Source: Comamonas fluminis (GTDB lineage: Bacteria > Pseudomonadota > Gammaproteobacteria > Burkholderiales > Burkholderiaceae_C). From it: a stretch of 64,000 nucleotides of DNA. The notes under the pieces were generated by a model. That model saw nothing but the letters and a program-made list of their open reading frames with translations. It searched no databases and was not told where the DNA came from. Made by a program: the position numbers and the translations under genes. The first letter of the stretch is position 1; every line of letters begins with the position of its first letter. This document shows, one piece after another, positions 16,188 through 25,369 of this stretch. The stretch spans positions 4,477,501 to 4,541,500 of the forward strand of contig NZ_CP066783.1 in assembly GCF_019186805.1 (NCBI RefSeq), written 5' to 3'.

Positions 16188-18269
16188 TCAAAGAGAAAAC
16201 TGCAGGCCCAGTTGCAGGCTGCGCGGTGCGCCGGGCGCTACCAGACGCTGGCCATCAATCAAGGTGGTGGTGCTGGCATAGCGGGTGTCTGCCGCATTGC
16301 GCAGCCACAGGTTCAGGCTGGCATTGCGTGCCACGCTGGCGGGCAGGCGGTACTGAAGGCCCAGATCAAGCCAGTGGTAGCTGCCCGCCCATTCGGTATT
16401 GCTGGTATTGATAGGTGCGCGCCCCACATGGCGCAGCACGCCATGCACAGTGATGTCGCTGCGCGGCATCCAGCGCGCATGCAAGGTGCTGGCGTATTCA
16501 GGCACCGCCACCACACGCTGACCCAGCAGCGCCGCGTTGGCGTTCTGCGTCACTTCTGACCGGTTGCGGCCATACGCCCATTCAATATGCCAGGCGCGCC
16601 CAGGCAACCAGTGCAGCTGCAACTCCGCGCCCTTGCGCAGCGTTGCGCCCAGGTTTTCGTACTCACCAGGCGCGGTGTTGCGAATCTCCTGGCTGGAGGT
16701 GATGCGGTAGAGCGATGCATCCAGCAGCCACTGGCTGGATGGCTTCCACTGCACACCCAGCTCGGTCTGGCGAAAGATGTTGGCACGCAGCTCGCTGTTG
16801 CGCAGCGCGTATTTGGCAAAGTCGCTGGGCAGTGCAAAGCCTTGCGACCAGCTGGCACGTACTGCCGTCTGTGCATTGAGCTGGGCCAGCGCGCCCAGCT
16901 TGGGGCTGGCCTGGCTGCGGCCCGGCATGCGGTGGCACTCATCGCCCCCTGTCTCGGCACCCAGCAGGCGGCAACTGCCATCGAAGTGATCCCAGCGCAG
17001 CGCTGCCGAAGTCTGCAGCCAGCCCGTGGCCTGCCAGCTGCCTTGCCCATAAAGGGCGGTGTTGTTGAGCCGTGTGTTGCGGTCATCCAGCGCAGCAGCC
17101 GTGCGCTGGCGGTTGATCAGACCGTCCCAGTAACCGTAGTCGGTGGACTCGCGCACCTGCTCCAGCCCCAGCATCCAGTTCAGCTCGCGCGCGGCCAGCT
17201 GGCTTTTGCCATTCAGATTCAAGCCCGCGCCCAGCACGCTGCGGTCATAGCGCTCTTCGCGCTGCATCCAGCTGCCGCTGCGCGGGCGGGTGAACCAGCG
17301 CACAAAATCCTGCTGTGTGCCATACACAAAGCCCAGCAGGCGCGTGTTCGCATTCAGTGCGTACTGCGCATCCAGCCGCAGCGTGCCGAAGTGCTTGTGG
17401 GCCCCATCCCCTTGCACATGGCTGTCCTTGCCCTGCGCATCCTGGCGCCACTGCGCTTCGGTCAGATAGCTGGGCGAATCGCCACGCGCCTCATGCCAGC
17501 GCCCGGACAGCGAGATATCCAGCTTTTCATGCACATGGTGCTTCCAGGTGCCGCTGACGGTGCTGCGCTCAAAACCCGCGCTGGGACGTGTACCATCGCC
17601 CCGCGAATGCTGGGCAGCCAGATTGAGCTGATCGCCACCCGCCAGCTCGCGCCCCAGCGCGGCCTGCGTATCCCACAGGCCATACGATCCCGCGCTGACA
17701 TCAAGGTCCGTGTAGTTGCCGCTGCGGCGCGTGCGCAGTTCCACCAGCCCCGCGCGGTTGTAGTTGCCCTGCAGCACAGACACCGGGCCGCGATAGACAT
17801 TGACCTTGTCCAGCTCCAGCGGCACCACCACGTTCAGATCGAAATAGCCATCGGCGTGGGATGTGGCTTCGTTAAGCGCAATGCCATCCAGCGTGGCCGC
17901 CACATCACCGCCATGCCCGCCGCCCCCAAAGCCGCGCAGCACCAGCGCATTGGCCACGCCGCTGAGCTGGTAGTGGTGCACATGCATGCCGGGCACCTTG
18001 CTCCACAGCGACTCCACTTCCGCCCTGGGTTGCTCGCCCAGTTCATCACGCCCCAGCTCGGTGACCGAGAAAACGCGCTGCGCCTTATCCAGCGCCTCGC
18101 CTTTGACCTGCGCCAGCACCCTCACCTCAGGCAGCGCCGCAGCGGCCTCTTGCTCGCCCTGCGCCAGCGCCTGTCCCACCATCAGCCCCGTGCAGGCCAG
18201 GCTCAGCACCGCCCGCTTTGCCGCAACCCCCAGCGGCGGCTGGCCTCTTGTTTGTCGTTCCTGATTCAT
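16188..18269 (-). CDS. TonB-dependent outer-membrane receptor, probable nickel transporter
   Basis: A 693-residue outer-membrane receptor. The signal peptide ends near residue 36 (VGQALA). The plug domain contains ESLWSKVPGMHVHHYQLSG and a glycine- and histidine-rich RGFGGGGHGGD. The rest alternates strand and loop as in a 22-strand barrel and ends in LQLGLQFSL with a terminal aromatic/hydrophobic pattern. The substrate is inferred from context: it pairs with a DUF4198 gene and is divergent from a nickel urease operon that also encodes UreJ. The ATG at 18,269 fits the signal peptide; the frame opens at 18,299. Confidence 0.82.
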   Translation of the reverse strand: MNQERQTRGQPPLGVAAKRAVLSLACTGLMVGQALAQGEQEAAAALPEVRVLAQVKGEALDKAQRVFSVTELGRDELGEQPRAEVESLWSKVPGMHVHHYQLSGVANALVLRGFGGGGHGGDVAATLDGIALNEATSHADGYFDLNVVVPLELDKVNVYRGPVSVLQGNYNRAGLVELRTRRSGNYTDLDVSAGSYGLWDTQAALGRELAGGDQLNLAAQHSRGDGTRPSAGFERSTVSGTWKHHVHEKLDISLSGRWHEARGDSPSYLTEAQWRQDAQGKDSHVQGDGAHKHFGTLRLDAQYALNANTRLLGFVYGTQQDFVRWFTRPRSGSWMQREERYDRSVLGAGLNLNGKSQLAARELNWMLGLEQVRESTDYGYWDGLINRQRTAAALDDRNTRLNNTALYGQGSWQATGWLQTSAALRWDHFDGSCRLLGAETGGDECHRMPGRSQASPKLGALAQLNAQTAVRASWSQGFALPSDFAKYALRNSELRANIFRQTELGVQWKPSSQWLLDASLYRITSSQEIRNTAPGEYENLGATLRKGAELQLHWLPGRAWHIEWAYGRNRSEVTQNANAALLGQRVVAVPEYASTLHARWMPRSDITVHGVLRHVGRAPINTSNTEWAGSYHWLDLGLQYRLPASVARNASLNLWLRNAADTRYASTTTLIDGQRLVAPGAPRSLQLGLQFSL

Positions 18270-18385
18270 GCACCAGAAAGAGCAAGCTTCATGCCACACC
18301 AGCCGGTGTTACCCACCTGAATGCGCACCAAAAAGCGCCACAGCACCCAGCCTTGTCATGGCTTGGTGCGATTTTCCGTTCGGAC

Positions 18386-18402
18386 TGCACCATCGCTGTG
18401 CA
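18386..18402. promoter_or_regulatory. NtrC-type site upstream of ureA
   Basis: TGCACCATCGCTGTGCA matches TGCACCA-N3-TGGTGCA at 12 of 14 defined positions. It is centred about 64 bases upstream of the predicted sigma-54 start, closer than usual for NtrC enhancers. Confidence 0.65.
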
Positions 18403-18430
18403 TGCACTGAAACGATCCGCCAATGGCTCG

Positions 18431-18447
18431 CTGGCATAGCACTTGCT
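18431..18447 (+). promoter_or_regulatory. Sigma-54 promoter for the urease operon
   Basis: CTGGCATAGCACTTGCT has GG and GC 10 bases apart and matches YTGGCA-N6-TTGCW, with the usual C at position 7 replaced by T. The predicted start is about 18,458, giving a leader of about 177 bases that contains both 77-base repeats. Confidence 0.75.
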
Positions 18448-18480
18448 ACATCTCAGTGCACAGACATTGAGTCAAACGCA

Positions 18481-18634
18481 ATGGGACTGACTCCTCGCGT
18501 TCAGCCGCCGCAAACGGCTGCGCGAGCAAGCGACCTCAAAAGATGGAGTGAAACGCAATGGAACTGACTCCTCACGTTCAGCCGGCGCAGACGGCTGCGC
18601 GAGCAAGCGACTTCAAAAGATGGAGTGAAACGCA
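18481..18634 (+). repeat. 77-bp tandem repeat, two copies, duplicating the ureA start region
   Basis: Copy 1 spans 18,481-18,557 and copy 2 18,558-18,634; the beginning of a third is the ureA start itself (ATGGAACTGACTCCTC). Each copy has a strong hairpin, CTCGCG..CAGCCG paired with CGGCTG.CGCGAG (18,494-18,526, and 18,571-18,603 with one mismatch), then GGAGTGAAACGCAATG, the ureA ribosome site. The two copies differ at about ten positions. Confidence 0.9.
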
Positions 18635-18644
18635 ATGGAACTGA
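18558..18644 (+). CDS. Leader ORF overlapping ureA start (28 residues, from repeat copy 2)
   Basis: Because the repeat unit is 77 bases, not a multiple of three, the duplicated start codon (18,558) opens a frame that passes through the hairpin and stops at TGA 18,642-18,644, ten bases inside ureA. It begins [10 protein letters not shown] and uses a ribosome site identical to that of ureA (GGAG at 18,545). Copy 1 gives a similar 28-residue ORF (18,481-18,567) that stops inside copy 2. Whether these are translated is unknown; they could couple or compete with ureA translation. The peptide itself is unlikely to be functional. Confidence 0.35.
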   Translation: MELTPHVQPAQTAARASDFKRWSETQWN

Positions 18645-18937
18645 CTCCTCGCGAAAAAGACAAGCTGCTGATCTTTACCGCAGCCCTGCTGGCCGAGCGC
18701 CGCATGGCGCGGGGGCTCAAGCTCAACTACCCCGAATCCATCGCGCTCATCAGCGCTTTTGTGATGGAAGGTGCTCGCGACGGCAAGACGGTGGCCCAGC
18801 TCATGAGCGAAGGCCGCAGCGTGCTGACCCGCGCCGATGTGATGGAAGGCATACCCGAGATGATTCCTGACATCCAGATCGAAGCCACCTTTCCCGACGG
18901 CACCAAGCTGGTCACCGTGCACGAGCCCATTGCCTGA
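18635..18937 (+). CDS. ureA: Urease gamma subunit
   Basis: The 100-residue gamma subunit of the nickel enzyme that hydrolyses urea to ammonia and carbamate. It starts with the family pattern [14 protein letters not shown] and ends near [11 protein letters not shown]. The start is supported by GGAG nine bases upstream. It is the first urease cistron behind the sigma-54 promoter. ureJ, not ureB, follows it, a gene order common in Burkholderiales. Confidence 0.97.
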   Translation: MELTPREKDKLLIFTAALLAERRMARGLKLNYPESIALISAFVMEGARDGKTVAQLMSEGRSVLTRADVMEGIPEMIPDIQIEATFPDGTKLVTVHEPIA

Positions 18938-18975
18938 ATGCGCAGCAGCAACTTCAAACCTTTTAGCCCGCTAGC

Positions 18976-19001
18976 CCTTACACATCAAGCACAGACAGCT
19001 A
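18976..19001. repeat. Intergenic repeat copy 3, abutting the ureJ start
   Basis: ACACATCAAGCACAGACAGCTA differs from copy 1 (1226-1262) at 3 of 22 bases. Its last A is the first base of the ureJ ATG at 19,001, so the repeat forms the region where the ureJ ribosome site should be. Confidence 0.55.
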
Positions 19002-19612
19002 TGAAATTCAATAAATTCCTTGCCGCCACCACCGCTGCAGCAACAGCTCTGCCCCTGTCTGCATTCGCCCATGTAGGCGCCGATGGCGGTGCTGGCCACC
19101 ACCATTTTCTGGACAGCCTGACGCATGCCTTTGCCCATCCGTTCACAGGCCTCGACCATCTGGCCGCCATGCTGGCCGTGGGCGCCTGGAGTGCGTTGAC
19201 CGTCACGCCCGCCTGGCGTGCTCCTGCGGCCTTTGTCGCATTGCTGCTGGCCGGTGCGCTGGCAGGCTTTGCGGGCCTGTGGGTGCCAGGTGTGGAGCCG
19301 ATGATTGCTGCCTCGGTGCTGGTGCTGGGCTTGCTGGTCGCGGTGCAAAAAAAGATGCCGTGGATTCTGGCTGCAGCACTGGCGGGCGTTTTTGCCTTCT
19401 TCCACGGCGCAGCCCACGGGTTTGAGCTGGCGGGCGATAGCGGCTGGGCCACCGTGGGTGCGCTGGTTGGCATTGCGCTGGGATCTGGCCTGCTGCACAT
19501 CACCGGCATGGTGCTGGGCAAGGCGGTGATGCAGCGCCACCAATGGCTGGCCAAGCTCGGCGGCGCGGCCACGGCGGCGCTGGGTGCCGTCATGCTGATG
19601 CGTCTGGCCTGA
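19001..19612 (+). CDS. ureJ: HupE/UreJ-family nickel permease
   Basis: A 203-residue inner-membrane protein. A signal sequence (about 1-23, ending ALPLSAFA) is followed by [13 protein letters not shown] and then [16 protein letters not shown], the HupE/UreJ nickel-binding signature with HP and DH. Six to seven membrane segments follow, with a second histidine motif FHGAAHG (about 145). It supplies nickel to the urease. An upstream frame runs to 18,938, but the signal peptide fixes the ATG at 19,001. No clear ribosome site is visible; the repeat occupies its place. Confidence 0.93.
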   Translation: MKFNKFLAATTAAATALPLSAFAHVGADGGAGHHHFLDSLTHAFAHPFTGLDHLAAMLAVGAWSALTVTPAWRAPAAFVALLLAGALAGFAGLWVPGVEPMIAASVLVLGLLVAVQKKMPWILAAALAGVFAFFHGAAHGFELAGDSGWATVGALVGIALGSGLLHITGMVLGKAVMQRHQWLAKLGGAATAALGAVMLMRLA

Positions 19613-19625
19613 ACGGGAGCCGCAC

Positions 19626-19931
19626 ATGATTCCCGGTGAACTGCTTCTTGACGCGGGTGCGCACACCCTCAACCCCGGCCGCCGCACCGTGACGCTGGTG
19701 GTCAGCAACGCCAGCGACCGGCCCATCCAGGTCGGCTCGCACTACCACTTTGCCGAGACCAATGCCGGCCTGTCGTTTGACCGCCAAGCCGCTCACGGCA
19801 TGCGCCTGAACATTGCCAGCGGCATGGCCGTGCGCTTTGAGCCGGGCCAGCAACGCACGGTGGAGCTGGTGGACATTGGCGGTGATCGACAAATCTACGG
19901 CTTTCGCGGCCTGGTTCAAGGAGCGCTCTGA
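19626..19931 (+). CDS. ureB: Urease beta subunit
   Basis: The 101-residue beta subunit, starting [11 protein letters not shown] and containing the conserved [11 protein letters not shown] (about 36-46), [14 protein letters not shown] and YGFRGLVQG segments. It starts 13 bases after ureJ and ends one base before the ureC ATG, consistent with co-translation of structural subunits. Confidence 0.97.
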   Translation: MIPGELLLDAGAHTLNPGRRTVTLVVSNASDRPIQVGSHYHFAETNAGLSFDRQAAHGMRLNIASGMAVRFEPGQQRTVELVDIGGDRQIYGFRGLVQGAL

Positions 19932-19932
19932 C

Positions 19933-21635
<1,703 letters not shown>

Positions 21636-21651
<16 letters not shown>

Positions 21652-22127
21652 GCGGAATTGAGCGAAAACGCGGTGTCCGGATGCTGAATGCCTTTGCTCT
21701 CAAACCACTGCAGCCAGTCGCTGACTTCCAGCACTGGTGCAGTGCCCACGGTGGTAGGCAAGGCTTCATAGACCAGCACCGTCATCATCTGCTGACCACC
21801 CTGCACCAGCGCCACCGGCAATGTCAGCAGACGCTTGGTGTACTCGCCCATGTCCTCGGGCCACAGCCCCTCAATGCGGTCCATGGCCTGCTCCAGCGCG
21901 GCGTCCATGGCATAGACCTCGGCCAGCACGGGCTGCCTGCCCTCAAGGCGCAGCCCGGGGTACCAGCCAAGGTCGTGCAGAGTGCCTGTCAGCTCGGTTT
22001 TGCCCAGACAGACAGTGCCGTGCTGCAGCCTGGCAATATCGTTCACGCCACCTGCACGCAAAGTGCCGTAGACCGCCACATAGGCCGCGCCGCAGGATTT
22101 CCAGCCCGTCGAAGATTCTTTTTCCAT
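21636..22127 (-). CDS. Gamma-glutamylcyclotransferase (AIG2-like) family protein
   Basis: A 163-residue protein on the opposite strand from the urease genes. It has the family's substrate-cradle motif VYGTLRAGG (about 19-27) and the downstream MDRIEGL (about 85-91), as in GGCT/AIG2-like enzymes that form 5-oxoproline from gamma-glutamyl compounds. I chose the ATG at 22,127; the frame is open to 22,259, which would overlap ureE. Its 3' end overlaps ureC convergently, and its transcription opposes read-through to ureEFG. A link to urease maturation is not evident. Confidence 0.72.
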
Positions 22128-22223
22128 CACCGCATCCAGAGAGTTTTTCAACAGTTTGGCTGCAGCAAAAAGCACGCCAGCCTGTTGAATGATCTGCGAA
22201 GCACGCTCCTTTTTTGATTGCCC

Positions 22224-22775
22224 ATGCTGACTGCCAACAAACTGCTGCCTCAGGGCCAAGGCCTTTCTACCGCACTGCTCAAGCGTGCCGCCACCATTGA
22301 GCTGGACTGGGATGTGCGCCAGAAATCACGCTTCGCCACCACCGACAGCCAGGGGCGCGAGCTGGCCATTTTTCTGCCACGCGGTCAGGCCGTGCGCGGG
22401 GGCGATGTGCTGGTGGCTGAAGATGGCTCGCTGATTCGCGTGCTGGCCGCACCGCAAAAAGTGCTGTGCATTTCGGCCTGCGCAGTGCATGGCACGCCGT
22501 TTGATCTGATGCGCGCCGCCTACCATCTGGGCAACCGCCATGTGCCCATCGAGCTGCAGCCCGACCATCTGAAGATCGAACCCGACCATGTGCTGGCCGA
22601 CATGCTGCGCAGCATGCATATGACGGTGGTGGAGGCCGACTTGCCGTTCGAGCCCGAAGGCGGTGCCTATGGTGGCCATGTCACCAATGATGGGCACAGC
22701 CGCCATCACCACGGCCATGGACACGCGCATGACCACGACCACACGCATTCCCACGGTCACCCCCATGAGCACTGA
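22224..22775 (+). CDS. ureE: Urease accessory protein / nickel metallochaperone UreE
   Basis: A 183-residue nickel chaperone. The N-terminal half is the peptide-binding-like domain and the C-terminal half the metal domain, with [27 protein letters not shown] covering the conserved GNRH element. The last 25 residues are an extended histidine-rich tail ([13 protein letters not shown] and more) that can store nickel. The start is the ATG at 22,224; a TTG at 22,218 is in frame, and neither has a strong ribosome site. Its 3' end overlaps ureF by 11 bases. Confidence 0.95.
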   Translation: MLTANKLLPQGQGLSTALLKRAATIELDWDVRQKSRFATTDSQGRELAIFLPRGQAVRGGDVLVAEDGSLIRVLAAPQKVLCISACAVHGTPFDLMRAAYHLGNRHVPIELQPDHLKIEPDHVLADMLRSMHMTVVEADLPFEPEGGAYGGHVTNDGHSRHHHGHGHAHDHDHTHSHGHPHEH

Positions 22776-23475
22776 ACCCAGCCTGGCCCTGAATCAGCAC
22801 AGCTTTCTGCAGCTGATGTGGCTGGCTTCGCCCGCGTTGCCGATTGGTGGTTTTTCATACTCCGAAGGACTGGAAGCTGCCATCAATGCTGCGCTGGTCA
22901 CTACAGAAACAGAAGCAGGCAACTGGCTGGTGCAGCAGCTGCACCTGACCCAGTCGCGTGGCGATATGGCGGTGATTGCGCAGGCAGCAGTGGCCTGGCA
23001 GAAGAACGAGCTGCCACGCATTGCAGCGCTCAACCAATGGGTGCGCACCACGCGCGAGACCAGTGAGCTGCGGCTGCAGACCGAGCAAATGGGCCGCTCT
23101 CTGACCGAATGGCTGCGCAACCGCTATGCCGGCGAAGCTGCGCACCACACATCCATTGAGTGGCTGGCCCAGCAAGATGCCAGCTACCCCATTGCCTTCT
23201 CGTTTGCAGCCCACTGCACCGGCGCTGCGGCACGCGATGCGCTGCTGGCCTATGCCTTTGGCTGGGCCGAAAACATGGTGCAGGCCGCCATCAAGGCTGT
23301 GCCACTGGGCCAAAGCGCAGGCCAGCGCATTCTGGCGCGCCTGACCGCCGACATTCCGCAAGCCGTGGAATATGCACTGGCCTTGCCAGACCACGCACGG
23401 CAAGCTTTTTCGCCCATGCTGGCCATTCTTTCGGCCCAGCATGAACATCAATACTCACGCCTTTTCCGATCATGA
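22765..23475 (+). CDS. ureF: Urease accessory protein UreF
   Basis: A 236-residue all-helical protein that joins UreD and regulates UreG GTPase activity in the maturation complex. The opening [21 protein letters not shown] (about 15-35) is the family hallmark. The ATG at 22,765 overlaps the ureE tail, and the stop overlaps the ureG start (ATGA). A longer frame to 22,663 only translates the out-of-frame His tail of ureE. Confidence 0.96.
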   Translation: MSTEPSLALNQHSFLQLMWLASPALPIGGFSYSEGLEAAINAALVTTETEAGNWLVQQLHLTQSRGDMAVIAQAAVAWQKNELPRIAALNQWVRTTRETSELRLQTEQMGRSLTEWLRNRYAGEAAHHTSIEWLAQQDASYPIAFSFAAHCTGAAARDALLAYAFGWAENMVQAAIKAVPLGQSAGQRILARLTADIPQAVEYALALPDHARQAFSPMLAILSAQHEHQYSRLFRS

Positions 23476-24131
23476 GCACTGCACTGCACCACATCCCCAA
23501 CCGCACCAAAAAGCTGCCGCCGCTGCGCGTGGGCATTGGCGGCCCCGTGGGCTCGGGCAAAACCACGATTCTTGAAATGCTGTGCAAGGCCATGCGCGAA
23601 AAGTGGGACCTGATCGCCATTACCAACGACATCTACACCAAGGAAGACCAGCGCCTCCTGACCATCAGCGGCGCGCTGCCTGCCGAGCGCATCATGGGCG
23701 TGGAAACCGGCGGCTGCCCGCACACCGCCATCCGCGAAGATGCTTCCATCAACCTGGAAGCCATTGACCGCATGCTCAAGGAATTCCCCGACGCCGACAT
23801 CGTGTTCATCGAATCCGGTGGCGACAACCTGGCCGCCACCTTCAGCCCCGAGCTTTCAGACCTGACCATCTATGTGATCGACGTGGCCGCGGGTGAGAAG
23901 ATTCCGCGCAAAGGCGGGCCAGGCATCACCAAAAGCGACCTGTTTGTCATCAACAAGACCGATCTGGCCCCGCATGTGGGCGCCAATCTGGACATCATGC
24001 GCAGCGACACCATCAAGCAGCGCACCACACCCAAAGGGCTCAAGCCTTTTGTGATGACCAACCTCAAGACGCTGGACGGTCTGGACGAAGTGGTGGCATT
24101 CATCGAAAAGCAGGGCTTGCTGGCCGCCTGA
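23472..24131 (+). CDS. ureG: Urease accessory GTPase UreG
   Basis: A 219-residue SIMIBI GTPase that drives nickel delivery into urease. The P-loop is GPVGSGKTT (24-32), the metal-binding Cys-Pro-His is in [11 protein letters not shown] (about 80-90), ESGGDNL follows near 116, and the guanine specificity motif is NKTD (about 160). It is coupled to ureF by a four-base overlap. It is the last gene of the cluster, with a hairpin terminator 24 bases downstream. Confidence 0.98.
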   Translation: MSTALHHIPNRTKKLPPLRVGIGGPVGSGKTTILEMLCKAMREKWDLIAITNDIYTKEDQRLLTISGALPAERIMGVETGGCPHTAIREDASINLEAIDRMLKEFPDADIVFIESGGDNLAATFSPELSDLTIYVIDVAAGEKIPRKGGPGITKSDLFVINKTDLAPHVGANLDIMRSDTIKQRTTPKGLKPFVMTNLKTLDGLDEVVAFIEKQGLLAA

Positions 24132-24146
24132 ACGCCAGATTTCAGA

Positions 24147-24178
24147 CGAAAAAAAGCCGCCTCAGACGGCGGCTGTTT
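24147..24178. terminator. Bidirectional intrinsic terminator between ureG and small antisense unit
   Basis: AGCCGCC (24,155-24,161) pairs with GGCGGCT (24,168-24,174) around a 6-base loop. Read leftward, the stem is followed by an eight-T run, a strong terminator for the minus-strand unit from 24,384. Read rightward it is followed by GTTTCT only, a weaker terminator for ureG. Confidence 0.85.
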
Positions 24179-24193
24179 CTCACCAGTGCGGAA

Positions 24194-24271
24194 TTACTGG
24201 TTTGCCAGATCCAGATGGAACTCACGGGCTTCCTGGATGAATTCGATCAGGGAATTGATGGCTTGGCGCAT
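24194..24271 (-). CDS. Candidate small protein, 25 residues
   Basis: The frame reads MRQAINSLIEFIQEAREFH and continues six residues (LDLANQ) to a TAA stop. It has a GAAAG ribosome site six bases before the ATG, its own predicted promoter (24,391-24,418) and a strong terminator 20 bases after the stop, which together define a transcript of about 237 bases. The sequence would form an amphipathic helix. I do not recognise a family. The RNA could instead act as a regulatory RNA with an incidental ORF. Confidence 0.5.
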   Translation of the reverse strand: MRQAINSLIEFIQEAREFHLDLANQ

Positions 24272-24370
24272 GATGAACTTTCTATGAACTCAAGAGATGC
24301 ACTTCAAGCGATGGACAGTACGCATCTCAAGCACTGTCATTCGCGGGCAGTCACCGCAGTGAAGCACCCT

Positions 24371-24382
24371 AGGGTTAACCCT
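24371..24382. promoter_or_regulatory. Perfect 12-bp palindrome at the small unit's start site
   Basis: AGGGTTAACCCT is fully self-complementary and sits at about +2 to +13 of the predicted minus-strand transcript starting near 24,384. It may be an operator for an unidentified regulator. Confidence 0.4.
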
Positions 24383-24390
24383 TGAATCTA

Positions 24391-24418
24391 AGTATAAACC
24401 ACTAGTTGTTTTTTGCAA
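24391..24418 (-). promoter_or_regulatory. Sigma-70-type promoter for the small antisense unit
   Basis: On the minus strand, TTGCAA (-35) is separated by 16 bases from TATACT (-10). The predicted start is about 24,384, with a leader of about 113 bases before the ORF. From 24,421 to 24,767 I see no gene or clear signal until the GNAT ribosome site. Confidence 0.6.
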
Positions 24419-24767
24419 AGCGCCATATTGCGCTGAAATGGCAACAGCCTTCATCTTCCTGCAACAGGGCTGCAATTTGCACCGCCAAACGCAGCAATTT
24501 CGCGCATTTTTGCGGGATTCCTTCACTCAAATCGTCATGAATCCGCAGCGATTCGCTGACGCGATGCCTGGTTTATGCGCAGGCTGCTACGCTATGGGCT
24601 GTTAACAATTCAGAGAAGCCAGCGACTGCTGCTGGCTGGCGGAAAGCGGAAATGGTGTGTGATCGAGGTTTGCTGCAGATGACCAGGGCTCTGGGTCGTC
24701 CCATGAATGCCATCATCCAGCCAGGCAGCCCCTGCTGCGCCCTTGCCAGCATTGCGCAGGAGGTCGC

Positions 24768-25286
24768 ATGAGTACCTCCAGGCTCTCTGACTCCAGCCGC
24801 CCCGCCGCATGGCACATCACCTCTATGAACCCGGCCGAGGCCCCCTGGCCCTTGCTGCTGCTGGCTGATCCTTCGCGTGAAAAGGTCAAGCGCTATTTGC
24901 CGCGCTGCGTCTGCTATGCGGCGCGTCAGACGGCTCAGTTCACACCCAGCGGGCTAGGTGCACTCATCGGTGTCTGCGCCTTGCAGCCGCCCCAGGATGA
25001 ACAAGCCCAGTGGGAGCTGATGAACATGGCCGTCTCCCCCGCCTGGCAGCGCAATGGCATTGGCTCTGCCTTGCTGCACCACGCCATTCGAGAGCTGCGC
25101 AAGCGTGGCGTTCAGCAGCTGGAGGTGGGCACGGGCAGCTTTGGCGATCAGCTGCTGTTCTACCAGCGCCTGGGCTTTCGCGTCAGCCGCATCGACCACG
25201 ACTTCTACCTGCGCAACTACACGACACCGCTGTGGGAGCGGGGCGTGCAGCTCAAGGACATGATTCGTCTGACGCTGGCGCTATGA
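24768..25286 (+). CDS. GNAT-family N-acetyltransferase
   Basis: A 172-residue acetyl-CoA-dependent acetyltransferase. The acetyl-CoA loop is in VSPAWQRNGIGSALL (about 90-104), followed by the conserved FYQRLGFR (about 130-137). A strong AGGAGG ribosome site precedes the ATG. The acceptor is unknown. It stands alone between the urease cluster and the convergent purine permease gene. Confidence 0.82.
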   Translation: MSTSRLSDSSRPAAWHITSMNPAEAPWPLLLLADPSREKVKRYLPRCVCYAARQTAQFTPSGLGALIGVCALQPPQDEQAQWELMNMAVSPAWQRNGIGSALLHHAIRELRKRGVQQLEVGTGSFGDQLLFYQRLGFRVSRIDHDFYLRNYTTPLWERGVQLKDMIRLTLAL

Positions 25287-25293
25287 ACAACTC

Positions 25294-25320
25294 CTGATTT
25301 GATAGCTATCAGCGCTTTTA
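25294..25320. repeat. Intergenic repeat relative (TTTGATAGCTATCAGCGCTTTTA)
   Basis: It shares the TTTGATAGCT...GCGCTT outline of the family repeat, here in reverse orientation, and contains the palindrome GATAGCTATC. It lies between the convergent GNAT and permease genes. A hairpin AAACCTGC/GCAGGTTT (25,351-25,371) nearby overlaps the permease stop but has no T-run. Confidence 0.45.
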
Positions 25321-25369
25321 TTGACTGGACTGCTGGCTGTTTGAGTCCATAAACCTGCAGCTCGCAGGT

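Larger units (their letters stand above)
18270..18634. promoter_or_regulatory. Divergent TonB receptor / ureA intergenic region
   Basis: This 365-base region holds an NtrC-type site (18,386-18,402), a sigma-54 promoter towards ureA (18,431-18,447) and two copies of a 77-base repeat with hairpins (18,481-18,634). I see no confident promoter for the leftward TonB receptor gene. Confidence 0.6.

Noticed and set aside
16587..18320. 577-codon open frame opposite the TonB receptor
   Set aside because: Shadow frame; the receptor frame has a signal peptide, plug and barrel features.
24573..24815. 80-codon minus-strand frame upstream of the GNAT gene
   Set aside because: No ribosome site, no family resemblance, and it overlaps the GNAT start with its strong AGGAGG.
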